A stretch of DNA of 64,000 nt from Aeromonas encheleia. GTDB taxonomy: Bacteria > Pseudomonadota > Gammaproteobacteria > Enterobacterales > Aeromonadaceae. A program made the translations under genes and the position numbers. The notes beneath the pieces are model-generated. The model was not told the DNA's origin and did no database searches. It was given only the letters and a program-made list of their open reading frames with translations. Every line of letters starts with the position of its first letter. The stretch's first letter is position 1. Positions 19,205 to 29,105 of the stretch are shown piece after piece. The stretch lies in NCBI RefSeq assembly GCF_900637545.1, contig NZ_LR134376.1, forward strand, positions 4,028,001 through 4,092,000, in the 5' to 3' direction.

Positions 19205-19387
19205 TCCTCTTACGCGTACGTTTATCGCGTTAACCTTGGCAAGAGCAGGTTCCGGCTCGTTGTTGCCGTCCGAACCCTGTGTTTGTCCTCTTACCCTTAT
19301 GTCGCATTAACCTGGGCAAGGCCCTGTCCGGCACGCAGGTCCGGACAGGGCGCTCAATCCTCTTACGCGTACAGCGGGTTAACCTTG
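19205..19387 (-). repeat. Three-copy repeat of the aceE 3' end in the aceE-aceF gap
   Basis: Three related units lie at 19358-19387 (the true aceE C-terminal codons and stop), 19286-19320 and 19205-19243, spaced 72 and 81 bases apart. In mRNA sense each reads roughly AAGGTTAAC-n-ACGCGTAAGAGGA. The outer two units keep GTACGCGTAAGAGGA; the middle one is more diverged. The last unit carries the ribosome binding site of aceF. This looks like tandem duplication of the aceE end plus its downstream leader. Confidence 0.8.
19321..19351 (-). promoter_or_regulatory. Stable hairpin in the aceE-aceF intergenic RNA
   Basis: An 11-bp perfect stem, GCCCTGTCCGG (19321-19331) with CCGGACAGGGC (19341-19351), closes a 9-base loop 11 bases after the aceE stop. 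No T-run follows, so it is more likely an mRNA processing or stability element than a terminator. Confidence 0.7.
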
Positions 19388-22023
19388 TCGGCATCGATGC
19401 CGTATTTAGCGATGGCGTCGGCCACAACCTGCTTGTCGATCTCACCGCGCTTGGCCAGTTCGGTCAGGGCAGCAACGACGACATAGAACTCGTTCACTTC
19501 GAAGTGACGACGCAGGTTGGCACGGCTGTCGGAACGGCCATAACCATCGGTACCCAGTACACGGTAGTTCTCGGTCGGCACGAAGGCACGTACCTGCTCG
19601 GCGAAGGACTTCATGTAGTCGGTCGCGGCGATGGTGGCATCGCTACCCAGCACTGAGGTGATGTAGGGTACGCGGGCGGTCGCGGTCGGGTGCAGCATGT
19701 TCCAGCGATCAGCGTCCTGACCATCACGAGCCAGCTCGTTGAAGGAGGTCACGCTGAACACGTCGGAACCCACGCCGTACTCGCTGGCCAGGATCTGGGC
19801 TGCGGTACGGACGTGACCCAGGATGGAGCCACAACCCAGCAGCTGTACCTTGGCCTTGTTACCGGCCACGGATTCCAGCTTGTAGATACCCTTGCGGATG
19901 CCTTCCTCGGCGCCTTCCGGCATGGCCGGCATGGCATAGTTCTCGTTCAGGGTGGTGATGTAGTAGAAGACGTTCTCCGGCTTCTCACCGTACATGCGGC
20001 GCAGGCCGTCCTGTACGATCACCGCCACTTCATAGGCGTAGGACGGATCGTAGGAGATGCAGTTCGGGATGGTGCCGGCCAGGATGTGGCTGTGACCATC
20101 TTCGTGCTGCAGGCCTTCACCGTTCAAGGTGGTACGACCGGAGGTCGCGCCCAGCAGGAAGCCACGGGCTTGCTGGTCACCGGCTGCCCACGCCATGTCG
20201 CCGATCCGCTGGAAGCCGAACATGGAGTAGTAGATGTAGAACGGGATCATCGGGCAATCGTTGGTGCTGTAAGAGGTCGCAGCAGCCAGCCAGGAGGACA
20301 TGGCGCCCAGCTCGTTGATACCGTCTTGCAGAACCTGACCCTGCTTGTCTTCCTTGTAGTAGGAGACGATGTCGCGGTCTTGCGGGGTGTATTGCTGACC
20401 GTGCGGGCTGTAGATGCCGATCTGGCGGAACAGACCTTCCATCCCGAAGGTACGGGCTTCGTCGGCCAGGATCGGGACGATGCGCTTGCCGATGGACTTG
20501 TCTTTCAGCAGCACGTTCAGGGAACGCACGAACGCCATGGTGGTGGAGATCTCGCGAGCCTGCTCGCCCAGCAGCGGGCCGAAGGCATCCAGCGCCGGGA
20601 TTTCCAGCTTGGTGGTGCTCTCGCGCAGACGGGTCGGTACATAGCCCTTCAGCGCGGCACGGCGAGCGTGCAGGTACTTGTGCTCTTCGGTACCCTCTTC
20701 GATCTTCAGGTACGGCAACTCTTCCAGCTGCTCGTCGGTGACCGGCAGGCTGAAACGATCTCGCAGGTGACGCACTGAGCCCAGATCCATCTTCTTGACC
20801 TGGTGAGCGATGTTCTTGCCTTCGGCCGCTTCGCCCATGCCATAACCCTTGATGGTCTTGGCCAGGATGACGGTCGGCTTGCCCTTGGTCGCTGCGGCCT
20901 TGGAGAAGGCGGCGAACAATTTACGGGGATCGTGACCACCGCGGTTCAGGGCGAAGATCTCCTCGTCGGTCATGTCTTTGACCAGCGCGGCGGTTTCCGG
21001 GTAACGGTTGAAGAAGTGCTCACGGACGTAAGCGCCGTCACGGGACTTCATGGTCTGATAGTCGCCGTCCACGGTTTCGTTCATCAGCTGGATCAGCTTG
21101 CCGGAAGTGTCTTTCTTCAGCAGCTCATCCCACTTGCGACCCCAGATAACCTTGGTGACATCCCAGCCGGCGCCTGCGAACAGACCTTCCAGCTCGTTGA
21201 TGACCTTGCCGTTACCCACGACCGGACCGTCCAGACGCTGCAGGTTGCAGTTGACCACGAAGACCAGGTTGTCGAGCTTTTCACGCACGGCAACGGTCAG
21301 GGCACCCTTGGCTTCCGGCTCGTCCATCTCGCCGTCACCCAGGAAGGCGTAAACGGTCTGCTCGGAGCAATCCTTGATACCACGGTCGGTCAGGTACTTC
21401 AGGAAGCGAGCCTGATAGATGGCGGCGATGGGGCCCAGACCCATGGAGACGGTCGGGAACTGCCAGAATTCCGGCATCAGTTTCGGGTGCGGATAGGAAG
21501 GGATGCCCTTGCCGTCCACTTCCTGACGGAAGTTGTCCAGCTGATCTTCAGTCAGACGACCTTCAGCGAAGGCACGGGCGTAGATGCCCGGGGAGATGTG
21601 ACCCTGGAAGTAGACCAGGTCGCCACCGTCCTTCTCGCTGCGAGCGCGGAAGAAGTGGTTGTAGCAGACTTCGTAGATGGTCGCAGAAGAGGCGAAGGAA
21701 GACATGTGACCGCCGAGGTCCAGGTCTTTCTTGGAGGCGCGCAGCACTATCATCATGGCATTCCAGCGGATGATGGCGCGGATGCGACGTTCCATCTCCA
21801 GGTCGCCCGGGTAAGCCGGTTCGTCGCTGGCAGGGATGGTATTGATGTAGTCGCGATTCGCCTTTTCAGCCACATCAACACCGCTGATGCGGGCTTTCTC
21901 GGCCAGTTGTTCAAGGATGAACTGAGCGCGTTGGGGACCCTCTTCACGCAGCAGGGATTCCAGAGAGGCAAGCCACTCCAGCGTTTCTATCGGGTCCACA
22001 TCGTTCTTCAGGATATCAGACAT
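19363..22023 (-). CDS. aceE: Pyruvate dehydrogenase E1 component, homodimeric type
   Basis: 886 residues, the usual AceE length. The thiamine diphosphate motif GDGEMDEPEAKGAL is followed about 30 residues later by VVNCNLQ (GDG...N motif). The N-terminal segment MSDILKNDVDPIETLEWLAS is the E2-contact region typical of this family. It decarboxylates pyruvate and acetylates the E2 lipoyl groups. AGGA lies eight bases before the ATG. It is separated from pdhR by 69 bases with no terminator, so pdhR-aceE-aceF is one operon, as in E. coli. Confidence 0.98.
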   Translation of the reverse strand: MSDILKNDVDPIETLEWLASLESLLREEGPQRAQFILEQLAEKARISGVDVAEKANRDYINTIPASDEPAYPGDLEMERRIRAIIRWNAMMIVLRASKKDLDLGGHMSSFASSATIYEVCYNHFFRARSEKDGGDLVYFQGHISPGIYARAFAEGRLTEDQLDNFRQEVDGKGIPSYPHPKLMPEFWQFPTVSMGLGPIAAIYQARFLKYLTDRGIKDCSEQTVYAFLGDGEMDEPEAKGALTVAVREKLDNLVFVVNCNLQRLDGPVVGNGKVINELEGLFAGAGWDVTKVIWGRKWDELLKKDTSGKLIQLMNETVDGDYQTMKSRDGAYVREHFFNRYPETAALVKDMTDEEIFALNRGGHDPRKLFAAFSKAAATKGKPTVILAKTIKGYGMGEAAEGKNIAHQVKKMDLGSVRHLRDRFSLPVTDEQLEELPYLKIEEGTEEHKYLHARRAALKGYVPTRLRESTTKLEIPALDAFGPLLGEQAREISTTMAFVRSLNVLLKDKSIGKRIVPILADEARTFGMEGLFRQIGIYSPHGQQYTPQDRDIVSYYKEDKQGQVLQDGINELGAMSSWLAAATSYSTNDCPMIPFYIYYSMFGFQRIGDMAWAAGDQQARGFLLGATSGRTTLNGEGLQHEDGHSHILAGTIPNCISYDPSYAYEVAVIVQDGLRRMYGEKPENVFYYITTLNENYAMPAMPEGAEEGIRKGIYKLESVAGNKAKVQLLGCGSILGHVRTAAQILASEYGVGSDVFSVTSFNELARDGQDADRWNMLHPTATARVPYITSVLGSDATIAATDYMKSFAEQVRAFVPTENYRVLGTDGYGRSDSRANLRRHFEVNEFYVVVAALTELAKRGEIDKQVVADAIAKYGIDADKVNPLYA

Positions 22024-22092
22024 GGCTGGTTCCTATTGTTATTTGCACGGCGGTTAAGATGCGCAAGAATTCGACAATAAAGCCTTGTGGGA

Positions 22093-22857
22093 TTAGTTTT
22101 CCTGCTGACGGATCCGACGCATGGATCGCTGGATCCGGCTGTCTTCCCTCTGCATATCCAACAAGGTGTCCTCGATAAAGGCCAGGTGCTCATGACAAGC
22201 AGCCCTGGCCCGCTCCGGAGCCCCCGACAGGATAGCCTCGATCAGGCTCGCACGATGGCGACGGATCTTGGCTACCACTCCCGGACGGCGATTCAAAATT
22301 TCATTATTTCGTAAAATATTCTGTTCGAGCATGGGGCCCATGGCCCGCAACAGGTGCAGCAGCACCACGTTGTGAGACGCCTCGGCGACCGCCAGATAAA
22401 ACTGGGTGACGGCGGCGGATTCGACCACCAGCGACCCCTGCTGACCCGCCTCTTCGATGGCGGACTGCGCCTGGCGGATCCGTTCGAAATCGGCCTCGGT
22501 CCCCCGCAGCGCGGCATAGTAGGCACAGATGCCTTCCAGCGCGTGACGAAACTCCAGCAGATCGTACTGGGCTTCAGGGTGGGTGCTGAGCAGTTCGAAC
22601 AGGGGATCGGCGATCCCCTTGCTCAGGGCATTCTGCACATAGGTGCCGCCGCCCTGACGACGATACAAGAGTCCTCTCGCTTCCAGGCGCTGGATGGCTT
22701 CGCGCAGGGAGGGGCGCGATACCTGAAACTGGATGGCGAGTTCGCGCTCCGGTGGCAGCTTCTGCCCCGGCTGCAAGCTGCCTTCCAGAATCATGCTTTC
22801 CAGCTCGGCGACGATGGCGTCGGCCAGCTTGGGCTGAGTAATCTTGATATAGGGCAT
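22093..22857 (-). CDS. pdhR: Pyruvate-responsive GntR/FadR-family repressor
   Basis: 254 residues. The N-terminal winged helix ([32 protein letters not shown], broken in two: recognition helix SRPSLREAI) is followed by an all-helical FCD ligand domain. The length, the FCD domain and its place ahead of aceEF identify PdhR, which in E. coli represses the operon until pyruvate binds. A perfect PdhR-type palindrome sits 16 bases upstream of its start codon, predicting autoregulation. No aroP or ampE gene lies upstream, unlike E. coli. Confidence 0.95.
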   Translation of the reverse strand: MPYIKITQPKLADAIVAELESMILEGSLQPGQKLPPERELAIQFQVSRPSLREAIQRLEARGLLYRRQGGGTYVQNALSKGIADPLFELLSTHPEAQYDLLEFRHALEGICAYYAALRGTEADFERIRQAQSAIEEAGQQGSLVVESAAVTQFYLAVAEASHNVVLLHLLRAMGPMLEQNILRNNEILNRRPGVVAKIRRHRASLIEAILSGAPERARAACHEHLAFIEDTLLDMQREDSRIQRSMRRIRQQEN

Positions 22858-22872
22858 GGGGCTACTTTGTTA

Positions 22873-22889
22873 AATTGGTATTACCAATT
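22873..22889. promoter_or_regulatory. PdhR operator (perfect palindrome)
   Basis: AATTGGT-ATT-ACCAATT matches the PdhR consensus ATTGGTnnnACCAAT with perfect dyad symmetry. It is centred 24 bases before the pdhR ATG, where a bound repressor would block initiation of the pdhR-aceEF transcript. A TAGAAT -10 candidate lies just upstream of it. Confidence 0.85.
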
Positions 22890-23012
22890 CTATGATTGGG
22901 GCGAAAATTAGCAGAGGGCATAGGAAAAGTCCACCCAAAATATGATCTGCATCAAGATTGAAGGTTGCCACTTTAGGGGTAAAAGACGGGAATTATGATG
23001 TGGCTCAAAGAA

Positions 23013-23027
23013 AATGGTCTGACCAAT
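23013..23027. promoter_or_regulatory. Second PdhR/FadR-like site upstream of pdhR
   Basis: AATGGT-CTG-ACCAAT fits the PdhR box with one mismatch. Its core TGGTCTGACCA also fits the FadR core TGGTCnGACCA. It lies about 160 bases upstream of pdhR and might act in looping or serve a second regulator of the same family. Confidence 0.5.
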
Positions 23028-23104
23028 ATTTATGAGCTGCCTCACAGATAACATTTGGCCAACAGCCTGAAAGAATGGCTCGCCATAGAGACAAGCCATT
23101 GATT

Positions 23105-23134
23105 TTAAAAATACAAACTAAAGTTTAGCTTTGT
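23105..23134 (-). terminator. AT-rich terminator of ampD
   Basis: ACAAACTAAA (23113-23122) pairs with TTTAG-C-TTTGT (23124-23134) with one bulge, and on the minus strand ATTTTTAAAA follows. The stem begins at the ampD stop codon. Confidence 0.5.
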
Positions 23135-23709
23135 CACTTGAAGTTGAGCAGATGGCGATAGTGAGCCCATTCGAAACTATCGCCCGGATCCGCCTTGCGG
23201 CCGGGCGCGATATCGCAATGACCGACAATCCGCTCCGGGGTGATGGCAGTATATTGGCCTGATATGGCTCGGGTGAGCCCCGCCAGCGTCAGGTACTGCG
23301 CCTCCTCGTAGGGAAGCTCATCTGTCCCCTCCAGCTCGATGCCGATGGAGAAATCGTTGCACGCCTCCCTGCCCTCCCAGCTCGACACCCCGGCATGCCA
23401 GGCGCGGGCACCGAATGGCACATATTGCACCAGCTCACCATCGCGCCGGATCAGGCAATGGGCCGAGACTCGCAGCTGATGGATCTCGGCGAAATAGGGG
23501 TGCGCGGCAGGATCCAGCCGCCCCAGGAAGAGGTCATCTATCCAGGGGCCGCCGAACTGCCCGGGTGGCAGGCTGATGCCGTGCACCACCAGCAGGGAGA
23601 TGTCGTCCGGGCTGGCCCGCTCGTTGTGGTGGGGGGACGGCACCCGACGGGCCTGCTCACACCACCCCTCGGCGTCGATGGAAAAAACTGCTATGGGCTG
23701 CGTCATCAT
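23134..23709 (-). CDS. ampD: 1,6-anhydro-N-acetylmuramyl-L-alanine amidase
   Basis: 191 residues of the amidase_2 family. The Zn ligands expected for AmpD are seen as His43 in LLVVHGIS, the later His in VGHCDIAPGRKADPG, and the Asp of that same segment; IGIELEG holds the catalytic Glu region. It removes the peptide from anhydro-muropeptides in the cytosol during wall recycling. In Aeromonas and enterics, loss of AmpD raises inducible beta-lactamase, so the gene matters for resistance. E. coli has ampE next; there is none here. The coding frame begins ATG-ATG, and either may serve. Confidence 0.95.
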   Translation of the reverse strand: MMTQPIAVFSIDAEGWCEQARRVPSPHHNERASPDDISLLVVHGISLPPGQFGGPWIDDLFLGRLDPAAHPYFAEIHQLRVSAHCLIRRDGELVQYVPFGARAWHAGVSSWEGREACNDFSIGIELEGTDELPYEEAQYLTLAGLTRAISGQYTAITPERIVGHCDIAPGRKADPGDSFEWAHYRHLLNFK

Positions 23710-23840
23710 CTACTCGATCCACAATGGAAATGTGCCCGCTAGCGGGCGGCCGCTCCCATCATAAACTGGGAACAAGCATCTGAATTCATGGGTGAAACTG
23801 TGTTAGGCTGAACCATCATTCGCAAGGCACTGGACCCCAT

Positions 23841-24311
23841 ATGCACCCGATGGCACGCCGTCTCTGGCTGCTGGCCTGGCTCTCCCTGCTGGGGCTACTG
23901 ACCCTCTACTTCTACTCAGGTGCTCAGCCGACCGTGACCGCCAGCGGCGATCTGCTGCTCAAGGCCGATGCCAGCGGCCACTATCGTCTGGAGGGTGCCA
24001 TCAACGGTCAACCGGTGCAACTGCTGCTGGACACGGGAGCCACCCGGGTGACGGTACCGAGCCAGGTGGCCAACCGCCTCGGCCTGATCGCCACCGGCCG
24101 CAGCCGGGTCAACACGGCGGCCGGCGAGATCCAGGTCCATACCAGCCAGATCGAAAGCCTGGCGATGGGCCCACTGACCTTGTACGATTTGTCCGTGTTT
24201 ATCAATCCGGCGGCCGACGGGGAAGAGATCCTGGTGGGCATGAATGCCCTCGGCCGGCTGGAATTGCGCCAGAAAGACAGGCAGTTGCTTCTCAGACCCT
24301 TGCAGGAATAA
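23841..24311 (+). CDS. Membrane-anchored retroviral-type aspartyl protease (clan AA)
   Basis: 156 residues: a single N-terminal TM (WLLAWLSLLGLLTLYFYSG, about 9-27) then a periplasmic single-lobe aspartyl protease domain with the catalytic triad in LLLDTGATRVTVP, and a later hydrophobic LVGMNALGRLEL that matches the family's closing motif. It should act as a homodimer. It belongs to the TIGR02281-type bacterial family whose substrates are mostly unknown. It overlaps nothing and ends 3 bases before nadC, so the two are probably cotranscribed, though no functional link is obvious. Confidence 0.85.
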   Translation: MHPMARRLWLLAWLSLLGLLTLYFYSGAQPTVTASGDLLLKADASGHYRLEGAINGQPVQLLLDTGATRVTVPSQVANRLGLIATGRSRVNTAAGEIQVHTSQIESLAMGPLTLYDLSVFINPAADGEEILVGMNALGRLELRQKDRQLLLRPLQE

Positions 24312-25172
<861 letters not shown>

Positions 25173-25238
25173 ATGCGGACGGGAGAGAAACCCTTCGTTT
25201 CGCCCTGCCAGATATTACAGGTCTCGAAACTTGCAAAA

Positions 25239-25260
25239 GGCGCCACAGGCGCCTTTTCTT
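25239..25260 (+). terminator. Rho-independent terminator after nadC
   Basis: GGCGCC (25239-25244), loop ACA, GGCGCC (25248-25253), then TTTTCTTT. The AAAA before the stem extends the pairing. Confidence 0.88.
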
Positions 25261-25402
25261 TATGCAGGATCCCACGGCATAAGGAGTGTGAAGATGGGCC
25301 CTCCCCTGCGATAAAAAGAGTCGTTAGAGGCCATTTAATCTTTGATTTTTCTATGATTTTCACTAAATGACAGAAAAGTGGTTAACAAGAGGGTTACCTC
25401 TG

Positions 25403-25430
25403 TTGCCAACCCGAAGCGCTCGGATAAGAT
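25403..25430 (+). promoter_or_regulatory. Sigma-70-like promoter of tapA
   Basis: TTGCCA (25403-25408), a 16-base spacer and TAAGAT (25425-25430), 63 bases before the tapA start. I looked for a sigma-54 TGGCAC-TTGC element, used by pilA of Pseudomonas, and found none. The stretch 25254-25402 between the nadC terminator and this promoter shows no gene; it is AT-richer than its surroundings. Confidence 0.6.
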
Positions 25431-25493
25431 ACTGACGTGTGGATAGACTTCCACCAGGACTTATCAGGAACCATGGACAAAAGGATATTTGAC

Positions 25494-25919
25494 ATGAAAA
25501 GACAATCAGGGTTTACGCTAATCGAATTGATGATAGTGGTTGCGATCGTCGCCATTCTGGCCGCCATCGCCCTGCCGGCCTATCAGACCTATACCAAACG
25601 CGCCAAATTTTCGGAGGTTATCGCGGCCGTCGGCCCCGTGAAAACAGCAGTTGAAGTTTGTGTGCAAGGAGCGGCCGACGATGCAGCTGCTCAAGCCTGC
25701 GGTACAAATGCAAATAATGTTGCATCTGATCTCGGGGCTTATAAAAATGTCGCTAGTGTCGGAGTTGACGACGACGGAGTAATCACAGCAACAGGAACTA
25801 CCGATGTAGATGGTGAAACATTCATTCTCACCGCATCTCCTGCTGTTTCAACAGTTAGCGCTGGAGCTCAAATTATTTGGGACAAATCTGGCTCTTGTGT
25901 CGCAGCAAGCCTCTGCTAA
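25494..25919 (+). CDS. tapA: Type IV prepilin, major subunit
   Basis: 141 residues. The short leader MKRQSG is cut before [20 protein letters not shown], with Glu5 of the mature protein present. An earlier in-frame ATG (25473) would give a 13-residue leader, but AAAGGA seven bases before 25494 supports the short form. The globular part has four Cys ([16 protein letters not shown]), with the last two able to form the C-terminal disulfide loop. From about 25640 to 25910 the DNA is visibly AT-richer and codon use shifts towards A/T-ending codons, unlike tapB-D, as expected for a pilin region under diversifying exchange. TapD cleaves it and TapB/TapC assemble it. Confidence 0.93.
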   Translation: MKRQSGFTLIELMIVVAIVAILAAIALPAYQTYTKRAKFSEVIAAVGPVKTAVEVCVQGAADDAAAQACGTNANNVASDLGAYKNVASVGVDDDGVITATGTTDVDGETFILTASPAVSTVSAGAQIIWDKSGSCVAASLC

Positions 25920-25922
25920 CGC

Positions 25923-27629
25923 ATGACCTCTAGCCCCAATAGCGGCCTGGCCACAAGCCTGGCCGCCTCTTCCCTCCTCAGTGAGCCTGACTCACTACGC
26001 TTCTTGAGCCAGGCCAGGGCGCAGCGCAAGCCTTTTGTCACCTTCCTGATCGAGAACGATATCCTCGACAGCAAGGCATTGGCGGACTTCTGTGAGCTGG
26101 AGTATGGGGTACCTCTGCTGGATCTTGCCGCCTTCGATCTGGCCGAGATCCCGCAGAAATACCTCAATCAGAAGCTGATTGAGAAACACCATGTGCTGCC
26201 CATCTACACCCAGGGGCACACCCTCTATATCGCCATGTCGGATCCGACCAATGTGTCGGCACTGGAGGATTTCGGCTTCAGCTTCGGCCTGCACACGGAA
26301 GCCTTGCTGGTCGAGGAGAGCAAACTGACCACCGCCATCGGCAAGCTGATGGAGAACGAGCAGGATGCGCTCGGCATGGACCATATCGACGAGTCTGAGA
26401 TCTCGGAACTCGAAGTCTCTGACGAAGGCTCTCGGCTCGATGAGGGCGTCAATACGGCGGATGATGATGCCCCCATAGTGAAGTACATCAACAAGATAAT
26501 GATGGACGCCATCAAGCGCGGCGCCTCGGATCTGCATTTCGAACCCTATGAGACCAAGTACCGGATCCGCTTTCGGATCGACGGCATTCTGCATGAAATC
26601 GCCACCCCACCGGTCAACCTGGCCAACCGCTTCTCCGCCCGCCTCAAGGTGATGGCGCGACTCGATATCGCCGAGCGGCGCCTGCCTCAGGATGGCCGGA
26701 TCAAGTTGAGGCTGTCACGCCACAGATCTATGGACATGCGGGTCAACACCCTGCCCACCATGTGGGGTGAAAAGATTGTGATCCGCCTGCTGGACTCCTC
26801 GGCGACTCGCCTCAACATAGAGCAACTCGGTTTCGACGACCGGCAGAAGGCCCAATACCTGAAGGCCCTCTCCAAGCCTCAGGGCATGATCCTGGTCACC
26901 GGCCCCACCGGCTCCGGCAAGACGGTCTCACTCTATACCGGCCTCAACATTCTCAATACCAACGAGGTCAATATCTCTACCGCCGAGGATCCGGTGGAGA
27001 TCAACCTGCCCGGCGTTAACCAGGTGCAGATCAACCCCAAGGCCGGACTCACCTTCGCCAGTGCCCTGCGCTCCTTCCTGCGCCAGGATCCGGATATCGT
27101 CATGGTGGGGGAGATCCGGGATCTGGAGACCGCCGAGATCGCCATCAAGGCGGCCCAGACCGGTCATCTGGTGCTCTCGACCCTGCACACCAATTCGGCG
27201 GCCGAGACCCTCACACGGATGATGAACATGGGGGTCCCCGCCTTCAACATCGCCTCCTCGGTGACTCTCATCATGGCCCAGCGCCTCGCCCGCAAGCTGT
27301 GCGATCACTGCAAGACACCGGAGGTGGTGCCGGACGCCGAGCTGCTGGAACTGGGCTTTACCCCCCAGCAGCTGGCCGCCGGATTGCGGCTGTTCAAGCC
27401 GGTCGGTTGCAAGGAGTGCTCGGGAGGATACCGAGGCCGCGTCGGCATCTATGAGATCATGCTCATGTCCGACAACATCGCGAAATTGATCATGCAGGGG
27501 GCCAACTCCCTGCAAATAGCCGCCATTGCCCAGAAGGAGGGCATGCGTAATCTGCGTATCTCGGGTCTCGAGAAGGCACGGTTGGGGGTCACCAGCCTGG
27601 CCGAGATCAACCGGATCACCACCAACTGA
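25923..27629 (+). CDS. tapB: Type IV pilus extension ATPase, PilB/GspE family
   Basis: 568 residues. The N-terminal MshEN-type domain (about 1-150) leads to the ATPase with Walker A GPTGSGKT, an Asp box, Walker [13 protein letters not shown] and a His box. The tetracysteine zinc site of PilB is present as CDHC and CKEC. It powers pilin addition from the cytosol. It begins 3 bases after the tapA stop, so the two are in one transcript. Confidence 0.95.
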   Translation: MTSSPNSGLATSLAASSLLSEPDSLRFLSQARAQRKPFVTFLIENDILDSKALADFCELEYGVPLLDLAAFDLAEIPQKYLNQKLIEKHHVLPIYTQGHTLYIAMSDPTNVSALEDFGFSFGLHTEALLVEESKLTTAIGKLMENEQDALGMDHIDESEISELEVSDEGSRLDEGVNTADDDAPIVKYINKIMMDAIKRGASDLHFEPYETKYRIRFRIDGILHEIATPPVNLANRFSARLKVMARLDIAERRLPQDGRIKLRLSRHRSMDMRVNTLPTMWGEKIVIRLLDSSATRLNIEQLGFDDRQKAQYLKALSKPQGMILVTGPTGSGKTVSLYTGLNILNTNEVNISTAEDPVEINLPGVNQVQINPKAGLTFASALRSFLRQDPDIVMVGEIRDLETAEIAIKAAQTGHLVLSTLHTNSAAETLTRMMNMGVPAFNIASSVTLIMAQRLARKLCDHCKTPEVVPDAELLELGFTPQQLAAGLRLFKPVGCKECSGGYRGRVGIYEIMLMSDNIAKLIMQGANSLQIAAIAQKEGMRNLRISGLEKARLGVTSLAEINRITTN

Positions 27630-27759
27630 GCCTAGCGTTTCCAACCCGTTCACCCGGGTGATGCCAACGCGGTGTCCCAGGGGATATTCTTCAAGCCAAG
27701 GCGGCCCGGACAGGGAGCAATATCATCCGGCCACCGTCGCCCAATTGCAGGATGCAGTG

Positions 27760-29001
27760 ATGGCAACATTAGCTCAAAAACAGAATGCCCCGAAGAAGGT
27801 CTTCTCCTTCCGCTGGCACGGGGTCAATCGCAAGGGGCAGAAAGTCTCCGGCGAGTTGCAGGCCGACAGCATCAACACCGTCAAGAACGAGCTGCGCAAG
27901 CAGGGCGTCAACGTCACCAAGGTCAGCAAGCGGAGCCAGGGGCTGTTTTCCAAGGGTGGCGCCAAGATAAAGCCGATGGACATCGCCGTCATCTCCCGCC
28001 AGATCACCACCATGCTCTCCGCCGGTGTGCCGCTGGTACAGAGTCTACAGATCATCGCGCGCGGCCACGAAAAGGCGGCGGTACGCGACCTGATAGGCCA
28101 GATAGCCGCCGATGTGGAAACTGGCACCCCCATGTCGGAGGCGCTGCGCCGCCACCCCCGCCACTTCGATACACTCTACTGCGACCTGGTCGAAGCGGGG
28201 GAGCAATCCGGCGCGCTGGAGACCATCTACGACAGGATCGCCATCTACCGCGAGAAGAGCGAGGCGCTCAAGTCCAAGATCAAGAAGGCGATGTTCTACC
28301 CAGCCATGGTCATCCTGGTGGCCATCATAGTGACCTCCATCCTGCTGCTGTTCGTCATTCCCCAGTTCGAGGAGATCTTCAAGAGCTTCGGTGCCGAACT
28401 GCCCATCTTCACCCAGTTCGTCATCGGCATCTCCCGCTTCATGCAACACTGGTGGTATGCGATCTTTGGCGGCATCGCCCTCGCCATCTTCCTCTACGTG
28501 CGCGCCTGGCGCAGCTCCCAGAAGGTGCGGGACAACACGGACAGGTTCATCCTCACCATCCCCATAGTGGGCTCGATCCTGCACAAGGCAGCCATGGCCC
28601 GCTTCGCCCGCACCCTCTCCACCACCTTCTCCGCCGGTATCCCGCTGGTTGACGCCCTGGTCTCGGCCGCCGGCGCCTCCGGCAACTATGTCTATCGCAC
28701 CGCCATCATGGCCATCCGCAACGAGGTCGTGGCCGGCATGCAGATCAACGTCGCCATGCGTACCGTGGACCTGTTCCCCGACATGGTGATCCAGATGGTG
28801 ATGATCGGGGAGGAGTCCGGCGCCATCGATGACATGCTCTCCAAGGTGGCGGCCATCTTCGAGCAGGAAGTGGACGACATGGTCGATGGCCTTACTAGCT
28901 TGCTCGAGCCCTTCATCATGGTGGTGCTGGGGGTACTGGTCGGTGGCATGGTCGTCGCCATGTACCTGCCCATCTTCAAGCTGGGCTCTGTGATACACTG
29001 A
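27760..29001 (+). CDS. tapC: Type IV pilus inner-membrane platform protein, PilC/GspF family
   Basis: 413 residues from the ATG at 27760, which has CAGGA at correct spacing; the frame is open upstream into tapB but the family starts here (FSFRWHGVNRKGQKVSGEL). Two T2SSF repeats, each ending in TM helices (about 170-240 and 375-405), carry the conserved GIPLVDAL segment. It couples the TapB motor to the growing pilus. A 130-base gap separates it from tapB. Confidence 0.94.
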   Translation: MATLAQKQNAPKKVFSFRWHGVNRKGQKVSGELQADSINTVKNELRKQGVNVTKVSKRSQGLFSKGGAKIKPMDIAVISRQITTMLSAGVPLVQSLQIIARGHEKAAVRDLIGQIAADVETGTPMSEALRRHPRHFDTLYCDLVEAGEQSGALETIYDRIAIYREKSEALKSKIKKAMFYPAMVILVAIIVTSILLLFVIPQFEEIFKSFGAELPIFTQFVIGISRFMQHWWYAIFGGIALAIFLYVRAWRSSQKVRDNTDRFILTIPIVGSILHKAAMARFARTLSTTFSAGIPLVDALVSAAGASGNYVYRTAIMAIRNEVVAGMQINVAMRTVDLFPDMVIQMVMIGEESGAIDDMLSKVAAIFEQEVDDMVDGLTSLLEPFIMVVLGVLVGGMVVAMYLPIFKLGSVIH

Positions 29002-29105
29002 CCCCCTGCGGCCCTACCTGCAGACCCGGGTGGCCAACCCCGCCGGCATGAGCCGGCGCGGGTACGACCCTTTATGGCTCTCTTTCCCAACACAAACGGT
29101 TGATT

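Noticed and set aside
17408..19486. A 692-codon plus-strand frame over aceF
   Set aside because: It mirrors the lipoyl repeats in the other strand and has no recognisable domain; aceF is certain.
25254..25402. Sigma-54 promoter for the pilin operon
   Set aside because: No TGGCAC-N5-TTGC element was seen; a sigma-70-like pair fits better.
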